This document shows, piece after piece, positions 7,458 through 14,188 of a stretch of DNA of 33,262 nucleotides (within the stretch, counting starts at the first letter, position 1; each line of letters starts with the position of its first letter). This DNA comes from an uncultured Collinsella sp. Lineage in GTDB: Bacteria > Actinomycetota > Coriobacteriia > Coriobacteriales > Coriobacteriaceae. The notes beneath the pieces were generated by a model. That model had not been told where the DNA came from. It saw only the letters and a list, made by a program, of their open reading frames with translations, and made no database searches. A program made the translations under genes and the position numbers. The stretch spans positions 1 through 33,262 of the forward strand of contig CABRFG010000019.1 of the NCBI GenBank assembly GCA_902470095.1. Direction: 5' to 3'.

Positions 7458-8324
7458 ATGAGCTGGGCACTTATCTCCGATTCAAGCTGCAACCTCCGCG
7501 ATTGGCAACCGACCGCGCCCTATACCACCTTTGCATTTGCGCCCCTCAAAATTCGAGTGGGGGAGCGTGAATTCGTCGATGACCTTTCGCTCGATGTTCA
7601 TGAGCTCAACTGCGCTGTTCAGGCGGAGACGAACGCTTCTTCGAGCGCTTGTCCCAGCGTAGGGGAGTGGGCCGAGCTCTTCAAATTGGCAGACAAGACC
7701 ATCTGCATGCCGATCTCTGAGGGTGTGTCGGGCAGCTACAACGCGGCAGCCACTGCTCGCGATATGGTTCTTGCCGAGGAGCCCGACCGACAGATTCATC
7801 TAGTCAATTCACGCGCAGCTGGCGGCAAAATGGACCTCATTTTCTTGCTGTTCGACCGCTATCTTGCAGACAATCCGAATGTCTCATTCGAGGATGCTTG
7901 CGCATACTTCGATAGCCTTGAACAGAACAGCAAAATCCTCTTCAGTTTGTGCAATTACGAAAACCTCGCCAAAGCCGGACGTATCCCTAAGGCAGCCGGC
8001 GTCATTGCCAACAAGCTCAATATCCGCATTTTGGGCACGGCGAGTGAGGCCGGTAAAATCGAACTCGTGGGACACACGCGTGGCGAAAAGAAGATGCTCA
8101 ACAAGATCATCGCCACTATGGAATCCGAGGGCTTTACGGGCGGTGAGGTCATCATCGATCACGTTGAGAACGAAGCTGGAGCCCAAGCGCTTACTGATCG
8201 CATTGTCGAACATTGGCCCGGCTCCAAGACCATCATCATGCCCTGCAACGGCCTGGATTCCTATTACGCCGAGATGCACGGCCTGATCATCGGCTACGGC
8301 ATGGGCGTAGCTTCGGGCAAATAA
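7458..8324 (+). CDS. DegV-family fatty-acid-binding protein
   Basis: A 288-residue cytoplasmic protein of the DegV/FakB family, which binds an acyl chain and presents it to the FakA kinase in bacteria that have one. Family marks are DSSCNL near the N-terminus, the ISEGVSGSYNAA segment, ENLAKAGRIPKAAG in the middle and the closing IGYGMGV, equivalent to the usual GPG/GTH end. Length is normal. Which fatty acid it binds, and whether FakA exists in this genome, cannot be seen. It is a single-gene unit with its own TATAAT, an upstream palindrome and a strong downstream terminator. GAAAGGA lies six bases before the ATG. Confidence 0.9.
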   Translation: MSWALISDSSCNLRDWQPTAPYTTFAFAPLKIRVGEREFVDDLSLDVHELNCAVQAETNASSSACPSVGEWAELFKLADKTICMPISEGVSGSYNAAATARDMVLAEEPDRQIHLVNSRAAGGKMDLIFLLFDRYLADNPNVSFEDACAYFDSLEQNSKILFSLCNYENLAKAGRIPKAAGVIANKLNIRILGTASEAGKIELVGHTRGEKKMLNKIIATMESEGFTGGEVIIDHVENEAGAQALTDRIVEHWPGSKTIIMPCNGLDSYYAEMHGLIIGYGMGVASGK

Positions 8325-8341
8325 AGTCCAACCAAGCAAAA

Positions 8342-8389
8342 AAAACGGGCGGGACAAAGCGACAGATGGCTCTTTGTCCCGCCCGTTTT
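8342..8389. terminator. Bidirectional terminator, perfect 18-bp stem
   Basis: AAAACGGGCGGGACAAAG (8342-8359) is fully complementary to 8372-8389, with a 12-base loop and A/T runs at both ends. It lies between the convergent degV and DUF1836 genes and can end both transcripts. Confidence 0.93.
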
Positions 8390-8398
8390 ATACGTCGG

Positions 8399-9010
8399 CT
8401 AGCTATTAAACCCGTTGAACTTGAGATAGCTCATCAGGTACGCTTTCGAAACAAAGGATGAAACCGCGCTGCGCACAAGCAGCGACTCACGCGTTACCTG
8501 ATGCGCCGTATCGGGAACCGGCGTCTGCTCGACAGAAAACGCCGAACGAATCGATGCCTCGAGCTGATCGACCACATAGTCGAAGGCCGTCGGGGCATCG
8601 TAGCTCAAACGCTGAATGTTAAAGAGCGCCTGCACCGCAGCAATAGGTAGCACCTGCTTAAAGATGCAGATAGCGATCAGGCGGGCAATCTGCTCGCGAC
8701 CATACTGCTTTTTGACCGGAGCAGGCACCAGACCGACCTTCACGTAGTTATTGATCATCGATGGCGTAATGACAGGCTGCTCAACGCAAATAGACAGCGG
8801 CTCCATCCACAGCGCAACATACTCAATGACCTGGTCGCGGTAGAGCGTCACATTGGGCAACTGGTCATAGCGCGGCAGACTCAACGTATTGAGTTTGCGC
8901 ACGATATCGGACTGAATAAATGCATCGGGCAGCACAGTGGGCTGAATATCCTCAGGCTTAATGCTGACCGACGAATCGGACATCGGGATAACGCGTTTGG
9001 CGTGGTTCAT
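8399..9010 (-). CDS. DUF1836 family protein
   Basis: A 203-residue predicted DNA-binding protein. The core, about residues 80-150, has the DUF1836 hallmark: TPSMINNYVKVGLVPAPVKK, then YGREQIARLIAICIFKQVLP, resembling the reading head of MerR-type regulators. Family members are common in Firmicutes and Coriobacteriia and have no assigned function that I know of. The start at 9010 follows GGAGG. It is monocistronic, ending at a shared bidirectional terminator and separated from trxB upstream by its terminator. A regulatory role is inferred only from the fold. Confidence 0.85.
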   Translation of the reverse strand: MNHAKRVIPMSDSSVSIKPEDIQPTVLPDAFIQSDIVRKLNTLSLPRYDQLPNVTLYRDQVIEYVALWMEPLSICVEQPVITPSMINNYVKVGLVPAPVKKQYGREQIARLIAICIFKQVLPIAAVQALFNIQRLSYDAPTAFDYVVDQLEASIRSAFSVEQTPVPDTAHQVTRESLLVRSAVSSFVSKAYLMSYLKFNGFNS

Positions 9011-9082
9011 AAGGATCCTCCGTTCATTAGCTATATTGTATTCTAGGTTAACTAGTTTTGCATACTATATAGCAGGAAAGTA

Positions 9083-9124
9083 AAAGTGGTTGGACAGCAC
9101 ATTGATGCACCGTCCAACCACTTT
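9083..9124 (-). terminator. Terminator of trxB
   Basis: AAAGTGGTTGGAC (9083-9095) pairs perfectly with GTCCAACCACTTT (9112-9124). On the minus strand the stem is followed by TTTACTTT. It lies about 40 bases after the trxB stop codon and separates it from the DUF1836 gene. Confidence 0.85.
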
Positions 9125-9165
9125 GTTTTAAAGATAGCAACCTTACATAAGATATATTATCGTAC

Positions 9166-10104
9166 TTATGTACGGAGAAATGCGTATGCGCTGGTTGCCG
9201 CTATGGCTCCGTCAGAAACGGCGGTCACAACCTGACGTAAGCGCTTGGAACGGATGTCGCCAGCGGCAAATAGACCTGGCGTACGGGTCGCCATAGATTC
9301 ATCAGTTAGAATGCCGCCATCAGGCGCCAGATCGACTAGATGCTCAACAAGCTCGGTATGGGGTTGCGTGCCGGTAAAGACAAAAATGCCAAACGAGCCA
9401 GGCTCAAATGACTCGGTATGAATTTCCCCGGATGCATTGTCCTTAAAGGCAATCGTCGTTGGCATCGCTTCACCAGAAAGTTCAACAATACTAGTTTGGT
9501 ACCTAACTGTAATATTGTCCTTTTCGAGTACTTTCTGAACAACACCATCAGGTGCACGGAACTGATCGCGACGCAAGACGATGGTCACGCTGCTGGCGAT
9601 TTCTGACAAGAACAGGGCTTCCTCACAGGCAGCATTGCCGCCGCCAATGACAAAAACTTGCTTGCCACGGAAGAACATGCCGTCACACGTCGCGCAATAC
9701 GAAACGCCACGACCGCGATACGTATCCTCGCCAGCGAAACCAGCAGATCGCGGCGTGGCACCCATGCAAGCGATAACGCTCGAGGCAAGCGTATCGCCCA
9801 TATCGTGATGCACCGTAAACAGCGCTGCATCGGCATCGTAATCGATGCCCGTAACCATGCTCCATGCGACCTGTGCTCCCAGGCCCTCTGCATGCTGCTG
9901 AAAACGCTCGCCGAGTTCGGCGCCGCTCAAGAGCGGAATGCCCGGATAGTTCTCGACTTCATTGGTCGTGGCGATCTGTCCACCCGACATGCCCTGCTCA
10001 ATCACGGTCGTCGTCAGGTTGGCACGCGCAGCGTAAATGGCGGCAGCATAGCCCGCGGGGCCTCCACCGATAATCGCAACATCAATCGGCTGATCGGTAG
10101 TCAT
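9166..10104 (-). CDS. trxB: Thioredoxin reductase
   Basis: A 312-residue cytoplasmic flavoenzyme that transfers electrons from NADPH to thioredoxin. The FAD-binding motif is IIGGGPAGYAAAIYAAR near the N-terminus. The redox-active disulfide is Cys137-Ala-Thr-Cys140 (SYCATCDG), and the NADPH motif VIGGGNAACEEA follows at about residue 150. The C-terminal FAD motif TPGLFAAGDIR is intact. The ATG at 10104 has GAGAGGA upstream; a longer frame reaches 10179 but lacks a good initiation site and overlaps the divergent promoter region. No thioredoxin gene adjoins it. It is transcribed divergently from the glycosyltransferase gene. Confidence 0.95.
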   Translation of the reverse strand: MTTDQPIDVAIIGGGPAGYAAAIYAARANLTTTVIEQGMSGGQIATTNEVENYPGIPLLSGAELGERFQQHAEGLGAQVAWSMVTGIDYDADAALFTVHHDMGDTLASSVIACMGATPRSAGFAGEDTYRGRGVSYCATCDGMFFRGKQVFVIGGGNAACEEALFLSEIASSVTIVLRRDQFRAPDGVVQKVLEKDNITVRYQTSIVELSGEAMPTTIAFKDNASGEIHTESFEPGSFGIFVFTGTQPHTELVEHLVDLAPDGGILTDESMATRTPGLFAAGDIRSKRLRQVVTAVSDGAIAATSAYAFLRT

Positions 10105-10221
10105 GAAGAATCCTCTCGTCGAAACGTTGTCGTTCTTTGCGCTCATACCCAAATTTACGTGAACATGACACTCATGCACTACAATGATAAATCGCGTAAC
10201 AAAGCTGAAGGGGAGTTATCG

Positions 10222-11523
10222 ATGGATCAAACGCAGACGAGCAATAGCGCTCCCCTGCCCATGCAAGCCACTCCCCAACCGGAGCAAATGACCGTTTCAC
10301 CTACACAAAAACCCCTGGTAACCATTGTGCACGCATCGGTTGGATCGGGCCACAAAGCCGCCGCCAACGCGATTGCACAAGCATTTGACCTTATCCGCGG
10401 CACCAAGGGAATCCCTGAGGATATTGAAATTGAAGTGCTCGATATCCTTGATTTTGGACGTATTAAATTCGACGGCAATAAGACCGCGGCTTCTTTTACG
10501 GGAGCCACACGCCCCATTTACGACCTGACCTGGCGATATACGCTTACAGGACATCTGCTCTGGGGCGGCGGCACAGCATGGTCACGAATTATGTTCCCCG
10601 CCTTCAACGAATACGTCCGGACCCGCAGGCCCATAGCCGTGGTCGCAACACACATTACGGCGGCCAACGTCGCTGTGGGCGCCCGCGTCATCACGGGTAT
10701 CGATTACCCGGTCATCTGCGTGCCGACCGATTACGAAGTCGAAGGCTTTTGGCCCCACAAGGACACCGATCTATTCTGTGTAGCCAACGAGTTTATGGCC
10801 GAAACGCTGCGCCCGCGCAAGGTTCCCGAGTCAAAGATCCGCATAACGGGCATCCCCATCCGAGCCGGTTTCGATTCAGATTACAAACGCGAAGATGAGC
10901 TCAGCAAGTTCAATCTCCCCATAGACAAAACCGTCGTATTGGTGATGGCCGGTGCCAGTTTACCCCAACCATACGTGCGTTTCCGCGCCGCGATGGACCA
11001 CACGCTCCCCTTCTTACGCAGCTTTGAGGACATGCACTTTGTCTTTTTACCGGGCAAGGATAAGGAATACGCCACCCGACTCAAAACGCTCTTCGACGCC
11101 ATGAAGCTCGACAACGTCACGGTTCTGGACTACGTGGACGACATGGCGGCCCTCATGCACGGCTGCGACCTGGCAATCCTCAAATCGGGCGGACTCACCG
11201 TCACCGAGTGCCTGTGCGCGCATCTACCGATGATCCTGCTGGGCAAGTCCTATGGCCAGGAAAAGGCAAACACCACGATGCTCACCGGCATGGGCGCCAG
11301 CATGCATGTCACCACCGCACGAGAACTCATCGTGACGCTTCGTCACCTGCACGACCACCCTGAGTCGCTCAAAGCGCTACTCATCAACGGCGAAGTCCTG
11401 CGCCGTCCACGCGCAGCCGAAGACATAGCCATCGCAACCATGGAGCTCGTAGGCAAACCCCAAAAGCGCAAACGAGCCTTCTGCCGCTTCTACTGGGGCG
11501 GAAAACCCGCGCATATCCGCTAG
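10222..11523 (+). CDS. UgtP/MGDG-synthase-type diacylglycerol glycosyltransferase
   Basis: A 433-residue peripheral membrane enzyme of the GT28 family. The N-terminal domain carries VTIVHASVGSGHKAAANAI, the glycolipid-synthase acceptor motif with GSGH at residues 41-44. The C-terminal nucleotide-sugar domain includes LAILKSGGLTVTECL, which matches the GG-T-E donor loop of MurG and UgtP. These enzymes add glucose or galactose from UDP-sugars to diacylglycerol, making glycolipids or lipoteichoic-acid anchors. The first 30 residues are a poorly conserved tail. The ATG at 10222 follows AAGGGGAG; the frame is open far upstream, antisense to trxB, but that part is not coding. It is followed by the long hairpin element at 11540. 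Confidence 0.87.
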   Translation: MDQTQTSNSAPLPMQATPQPEQMTVSPTQKPLVTIVHASVGSGHKAAANAIAQAFDLIRGTKGIPEDIEIEVLDILDFGRIKFDGNKTAASFTGATRPIYDLTWRYTLTGHLLWGGGTAWSRIMFPAFNEYVRTRRPIAVVATHITAANVAVGARVITGIDYPVICVPTDYEVEGFWPHKDTDLFCVANEFMAETLRPRKVPESKIRITGIPIRAGFDSDYKREDELSKFNLPIDKTVVLVMAGASLPQPYVRFRAAMDHTLPFLRSFEDMHFVFLPGKDKEYATRLKTLFDAMKLDNVTVLDYVDDMAALMHGCDLAILKSGGLTVTECLCAHLPMILLGKSYGQEKANTTMLTGMGASMHVTTARELIVTLRHLHDHPESLKALLINGEVLRRPRAAEDIAIATMELVGKPQKRKRAFCRFYWGGKPAHIR

Positions 11524-11539
11524 CACAGGACTGTCCGCA

Positions 11540-11646
11540 GTGGCGCAGGCCGCCCACACATATCATTCCATGCTCAAACATTCTCGCTTCGCTTCGCTCG
11601 CTGCGAAACTGCGCGTGGAACGATATGTGTGGGCGGCCTGCGCCAC
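11540..11646 (-). repeat. Long-hairpin element, copy 1
   Basis: Arms 11540-11573 and 11613-11646 pair at 32 of 34 positions. The outermost 25 bases are a perfect match. The 39-base loop, read on the minus strand, begins GCAGTTTCGCAGCG and ends AGCGAGAATGTTTGA. The same loop sequence and inner arm recur at 11849-11952 in the other orientation, while the outer arms differ completely. It lies 16 bases after the glycosyltransferase stop codon. Confidence 0.92.
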
Positions 11647-11723
11647 GGCTATACGTACGCACTAGCAGCCATATCGGTTACCCTACTAAAAACAGCGAAG
11701 GGAAACTCGAAAACAAGAAATCA

Positions 11724-11774
11724 AAGTAATCCGATCTGACAAAGGAGCCGTCTCTTTGTCAGATCGGATTACTT
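11724..11774. terminator. Perfect 21-bp hairpin, possible dut terminator
   Basis: Positions 11724-11744 and 11754-11774 are exactly complementary around a nine-base loop. On the minus strand the stem is followed by the T-rich TTTGATTTCTTGTTTTC. That suits termination of transcripts arriving from dut. It lacks the core shared by the two flanking hairpins. Confidence 0.7.
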
Positions 11775-11848
11775 GTTAGACACAGCTTCTAGATACAGCA
11801 TTAGGCTTCAGATGAGAAGCCATAACCAATTGCGAACATGTAAACGTA

Positions 11849-11952
11849 GCTCGCCCCTGGGAGGCCCCTATATATCGTCCCGCGCGCAGTTTCGCAGCGC
11901 AGCGAGAATGTTTGAGCACGGGATGATATATAGGGGCATCCCAGGGGCGAGC
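11849..11952 (+). repeat. Long-hairpin element, copy 2
   Basis: Arms 11849-11885 and 11916-11952 pair at 34 of 37 positions counting strict complements. The loop 11886-11915 begins GCAGTTTCGCAGCG and ends AGCGAGAATGTTTGA, as in copy 1 but nine bases shorter: a tandem GCGAA-like segment is missing. Outer arms (GCTCGCCCCTGGG) are unrelated to copy 1. It lies 36 bases beyond the dut stop codon. Confidence 0.92.
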
Positions 11953-11987
11953 GGACATTACGACACTCCGTTCAACGAAGCAAAAGA

Positions 11988-12431
11988 CTAAGCGACGCCG
12001 CTGGAGCCGAAGCCTCCGTTGCCTCGGTCGGTTTCGTCTAGTTCCTCTACTTCTACGAGGTTGACCGTGGGGACTTCTTGGATGACGAGTTGGGCTATGC
12101 GGTCGCCTTTGTTGATTTGGATGTTGTTGGAGGGATCCAGGTTGATGAGGATAACCTTGAGTTCTCCTCGGTAGTGGGCGTCGATGAGGCCCGGCGTGTT
12201 GACTATAGACAGGCCCTGCTTGATGGCCAAGCCGCTACGGGGCTGGACGAAGCCGGCGTAGCCATCGGGCAGGGCGATGGCCAGCCCGGTAGAGACCAGA
12301 CGGCGTTCGAAGGGCTTCAGGACGCAGTCCTCGTTGGAGCGCAGATCCAAGCCGGCATCGGTGGGATGGGCGTATTTGGGAAGCTCGACGGTGGGATCGA
12401 GACGCTTTATGTTGAGGGTAATGTTGGACAT
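11988..12431 (-). CDS. dut: dUTP diphosphatase
   Basis: A 147-residue trimeric dUTPase that hydrolyses dUTP to dUMP and pyrophosphate, keeping uracil out of DNA and supplying thymidylate synthesis. All five family motifs are present in order: DAGLDLRS, PRSGLA, NTPGLIDAHYRGE, GDRIAQLV and the C-terminal RGNGGFGSSG lid. Length is normal. The start at 12431 follows AAGGTGA and lies four bases after the nrdR stop codon, so the two are co-transcribed. This is a sensible pairing, since NrdR controls ribonucleotide reductase. Confidence 0.96.
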   Translation of the reverse strand: MSNITLNIKRLDPTVELPKYAHPTDAGLDLRSNEDCVLKPFERRLVSTGLAIALPDGYAGFVQPRSGLAIKQGLSIVNTPGLIDAHYRGELKVILINLDPSNNIQINKGDRIAQLVIQEVPTVNLVEVEELDETDRGNGGFGSSGVA

Positions 12432-12435
12432 GGAA

Positions 12436-12879
12436 TCACCTTAGCTTGTCGAGCTCTTGCAGAAACTCATCGACGTCTTTGAAATCGCGGTAGACCGAGG
12501 CAAAGCGGATGTACGCCACCTTGTCGATCTTGGCCAAGCGCTTGAGTACCATGTCACCCAACTCATGGGACGTAACGGCCGTCAGCGTGCGAGAGCGCAG
12601 CTCGACCTCGATGTCATCGATAATCTCATTGAGCTTCTTAGTGTCGATATCGCGCTTGATGGTGGCGCGCATCAAGCCGACGAGCAGCTTATTGCGATCG
12701 AACCGCTGCTTGGTTCCGTCCGACTTAATGACCTCGATTGGGTCTTCGCATCGCTCGAACGTTGTAAAGCGATAGTTACACGAGCAACATTCGCGACGGC
12801 GCTTAATGGTGTTGTTTGACTCCTGCATACGGGAATCAACGACGCGGGTATGTGCCTTGCCGCATTTGGGACAGCGCAT
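12436..12879 (-). CDS. nrdR: Transcriptional repressor NrdR
   Basis: A 147-residue repressor of ribonucleotide reductase genes. The N-terminal zinc ribbon uses Cys3, Cys6, Cys31 and Cys34, followed by the RFTTFE signature. The central ATP-cone (about residues 47-137) senses ATP and dATP, and YIRFASVYRDF is the typical C-terminal stretch. Length is normal. AGAGGAGG stands five bases before the ATG. The start codon and the end of the ribosome-binding site lie in the 3' arm of a 12-bp inverted repeat, which may control translation. It could be transcribed from the LysM-gene promoter as well as from a promoter of its own. Confidence 0.96.
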   Translation of the reverse strand: MRCPKCGKAHTRVVDSRMQESNNTIKRRRECCSCNYRFTTFERCEDPIEVIKSDGTKQRFDRNKLLVGLMRATIKRDIDTKKLNEIIDDIEVELRSRTLTAVTSHELGDMVLKRLAKIDKVAYIRFASVYRDFKDVDEFLQELDKLR

Positions 12880-12917
12880 GGTACCTCCTCTTAAACGATA
12901 ACAAGGGTACCATGCGC
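12874..12917 (-). promoter_or_regulatory. Start-codon-sequestering hairpin of nrdR
   Basis: GCGCATGGTACC (12874-12885) and GGTACCATGCGC (12906-12917) are exact inverse complements, 12 bp with a 20-base loop. In the mRNA the 3' arm contains the nrdR ATG and the last two bases of AGGAGG. The 5' arm contains an additional out-of-frame ATG. Confidence 0.75.
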
Positions 12918-12930
12918 AGCGCGATAATGA

Positions 12931-13383
12931 TTACGAACGAGCAGGAACCTTAAGATACGCACCGGCGGCGAGCGAACCATGCTCCAGATGATTGACGTTA
13001 CGGATCATGTCGGAAGTCTCTTGCGTGGAAAGACCTTCAATTGGATATTCCTCGGCAAGCGACCAAAGAGAATCGCCATGCTGAACGCGAATGGTCTCGT
13101 AGGTAACGTTGGAAACGGACTCGGCATACGCGGCGTGACGAGCGCTAAAGACCGACGTAGCGAGGACAAAGAAGAGTGTGAGCGCAACGGCAACGGCGAC
13201 AATCGTCGAGACCTTCAGAGCAACGGGAGTCGGCGCGGCAACAGCATGCTGATTACGAGCAGACTTTACGGGCAAAGGCTGATAACCGGAACGACCACCC
13301 TTGACAACAGTAAAAGCGGGCGCGGCAGGCGTCTCGAGCTTAAGGGCGAGGTTTCCCTGGACCATATTCGTTGCGTTCATCAT
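12931..13383 (-). CDS. SOS-linked LysM membrane protein, YneA-like
   Basis: A 150-residue protein with a cytoplasmic N-terminal segment of about 55 residues, one membrane helix (about residues 58-80) and an extracytoplasmic LysM peptidoglycan-binding domain (about 96-147, starting YETIRVQHGDSLWSLA). The same plan, a membrane anchor plus LysM divergent from lexA, is that of Bacillus YneA, an SOS-induced division inhibitor. Its longer N-terminal cytoplasmic part differs from YneA. The promoter has a consensus TTGACA and a LexA box in its spacer, so SOS induction is strongly suggested; division inhibition is inferred. Starts at 13383 or 13380 are both possible (adjacent ATGs after GAGAGGAG). Confidence 0.88.
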   Translation of the reverse strand: MMNATNMVQGNLALKLETPAAPAFTVVKGGRSGYQPLPVKSARNQHAVAAPTPVALKVSTIVAVAVALTLFFVLATSVFSARHAAYAESVSNVTYETIRVQHGDSLWSLAEEYPIEGLSTQETSDMIRNVNHLEHGSLAAGAYLKVPARS

Positions 13384-13451
13384 GTTCTCCTCTCGCGTGT
13401 TTTGCTGAGAACAGTTTTATCAAGCCGCGCGGACAAAAATGTCTAGCGCGA

Positions 13452-13463
13452 GAACGAATGTTC
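13452..13463. promoter_or_regulatory. LexA (SOS) box 1
   Basis: GAACGAATGTTC, with G at 13464, fits GAAC-N4-GTTC. It lies just downstream of the -10 element of the LysM gene, near its transcription start. Confidence 0.85.
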
Positions 13464-13470
13464 GGTTATT

Positions 13471-13498
13471 ATTATCTTCGAACAGTTGTTCCTGTCAA
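13471..13498 (-). promoter_or_regulatory. Promoter of the LysM gene
   Basis: Reading on the minus strand, a perfect TTGACA (13498-13493) is followed after 16 bases by GATAAT (13476-13471). The spacer contains LexA box 2, so repressor binding would block RNA polymerase. Confidence 0.85.
13479..13492. promoter_or_regulatory. LexA (SOS) box 2
   Basis: CGAACAGTTGTTCC has one mismatch from CGAAC-N4-GTTCG. It is positioned between the -10 and -35 of the LysM-gene promoter. Confidence 0.9.
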
Positions 13499-13506
13499 GC
13501 AAAATT

Positions 13507-13520
13507 CGAACATTTGTTTG
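13507..13520. promoter_or_regulatory. LexA (SOS) box 3
   Basis: CGAACATTTGTTTG has one mismatch from the consensus in its right half. It is the box nearest lexA, ending 23 bases before the lexA ATG, and is probably the autoregulatory site. Confidence 0.8.
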
Positions 13521-13543
13521 ACATGGGTAGAGAGGATGCCCTG

Positions 13544-14188
13544 ATGGCTCGCAAAATTACCAAGCGTCAGCAGCAAATTTACGACTTCATCAAGGAATAT
13601 CAGCAGGAGAAGGGTTATCCGCCCAGCGTGCGCGAGATGGCTTCTGCCGTGGGCCTATCCTCCCCCAGCACCGTGCACGCCCATCTCTCTGCCCTGGAGG
13701 CGCGTGGGCTACTCAAGCGCGATGCCACCAAACCGCGCGCCCTGGAACTCTTTAACGAGGACGGCTCCTCGGTCTCAATTTCTAAATCTGACGAGCCCAC
13801 CGCACCTCGCGGAACGGTCTCGCTACCGCTCGTTGGTCGCGTCGCGGCTGGGATTCCCATTCTGGCCGAGCAGAATATCGAAGACACTTTTACTATCCCG
13901 ACCGAAATCGCCACTGATCAGGGTTCCTTCATCCTTGAGGTACATGGGAGCTCAATGATCAATGTCGGCATCTTCAATGGCGATTACATCATCGTCCGTG
14001 AACAAAAGAGTGCCATGAACGGCGAAATTGTCGTGGCCATGATTGATGGTTCAGCGACCGTCAAGACGTTCTACAAGGAGCAGGGACGCGTACGCCTGCA
14101 GCCTGAGAATGACACCATGGAGCCTATCTATGCAACGAATCCCGTTATCCTGGGCAAAGTCGTCGGCTTGATGCGCCGGTTCTCGTAA
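13544..14188 (+). CDS. lexA: SOS repressor LexA
   Basis: A 214-residue repressor-protease. The N-terminal winged helix (about residues 1-65) includes SVREMASAVGLSSPSTVHAHL. The autocleavage site is Ala102-Gly103 in GRVAAGIP. The catalytic dyad is Ser137 (GSSM) and Lys174 (ATVKTF). RecA filaments trigger self-cleavage. The ATG at 13544 is preceded by AGAGG eight bases upstream; an in-frame ATG at 13523 would add seven residues. It is divergent from the LysM gene with three LexA boxes between, and its stop overlaps the next gene's start in TAATG. Confidence 0.97.
   Translation: MARKITKRQQQIYDFIKEYQQEKGYPPSVREMASAVGLSSPSTVHAHLSALEARGLLKRDATKPRALELFNEDGSSVSISKSDEPTAPRGTVSLPLVGRVAAGIPILAEQNIEDTFTIPTEIATDQGSFILEVHGSSMINVGIFNGDYIIVREQKSAMNGEIVVAMIDGSATVKTFYKEQGRVRLQPENDTMEPIYATNPVILGKVVGLMRRFS

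Larger units (their letters stand above)
11524..11987. other. Convergent intergenic region with three giant palindromes
   Basis: No gene is present between the glycosyltransferase and dut. Three long inverted repeats occupy much of it: 11540-11646, 11724-11774 and 11849-11952. The outer two share a conserved core in opposite orientation. Frames reading through the cores give similar peptides (containing AQFRS and MFEHGMI), but these follow from the repeat and are not separate genes. Confidence 0.85.

Noticed and set aside
11540..11952. CRISPR array or tandem repeat
   Set aside because: There are only two copies in opposite orientation, with no regular spacers and no cas genes.
11773..11991. 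Small ORFs over the hairpin elements (also 11384-11662, minus)
   Set aside because: Their shared peptide segments come from the repeated core read in corresponding frames. There is no initiation signal and the flanking sequence is palindromic.
13518..13523. Perfect TTGACA upstream of lexA taken as -35
   Set aside because: A -10 at normal distance would fall on the lexA start codon, so it cannot drive the annotated protein. The lexA promoter remains uncertain.
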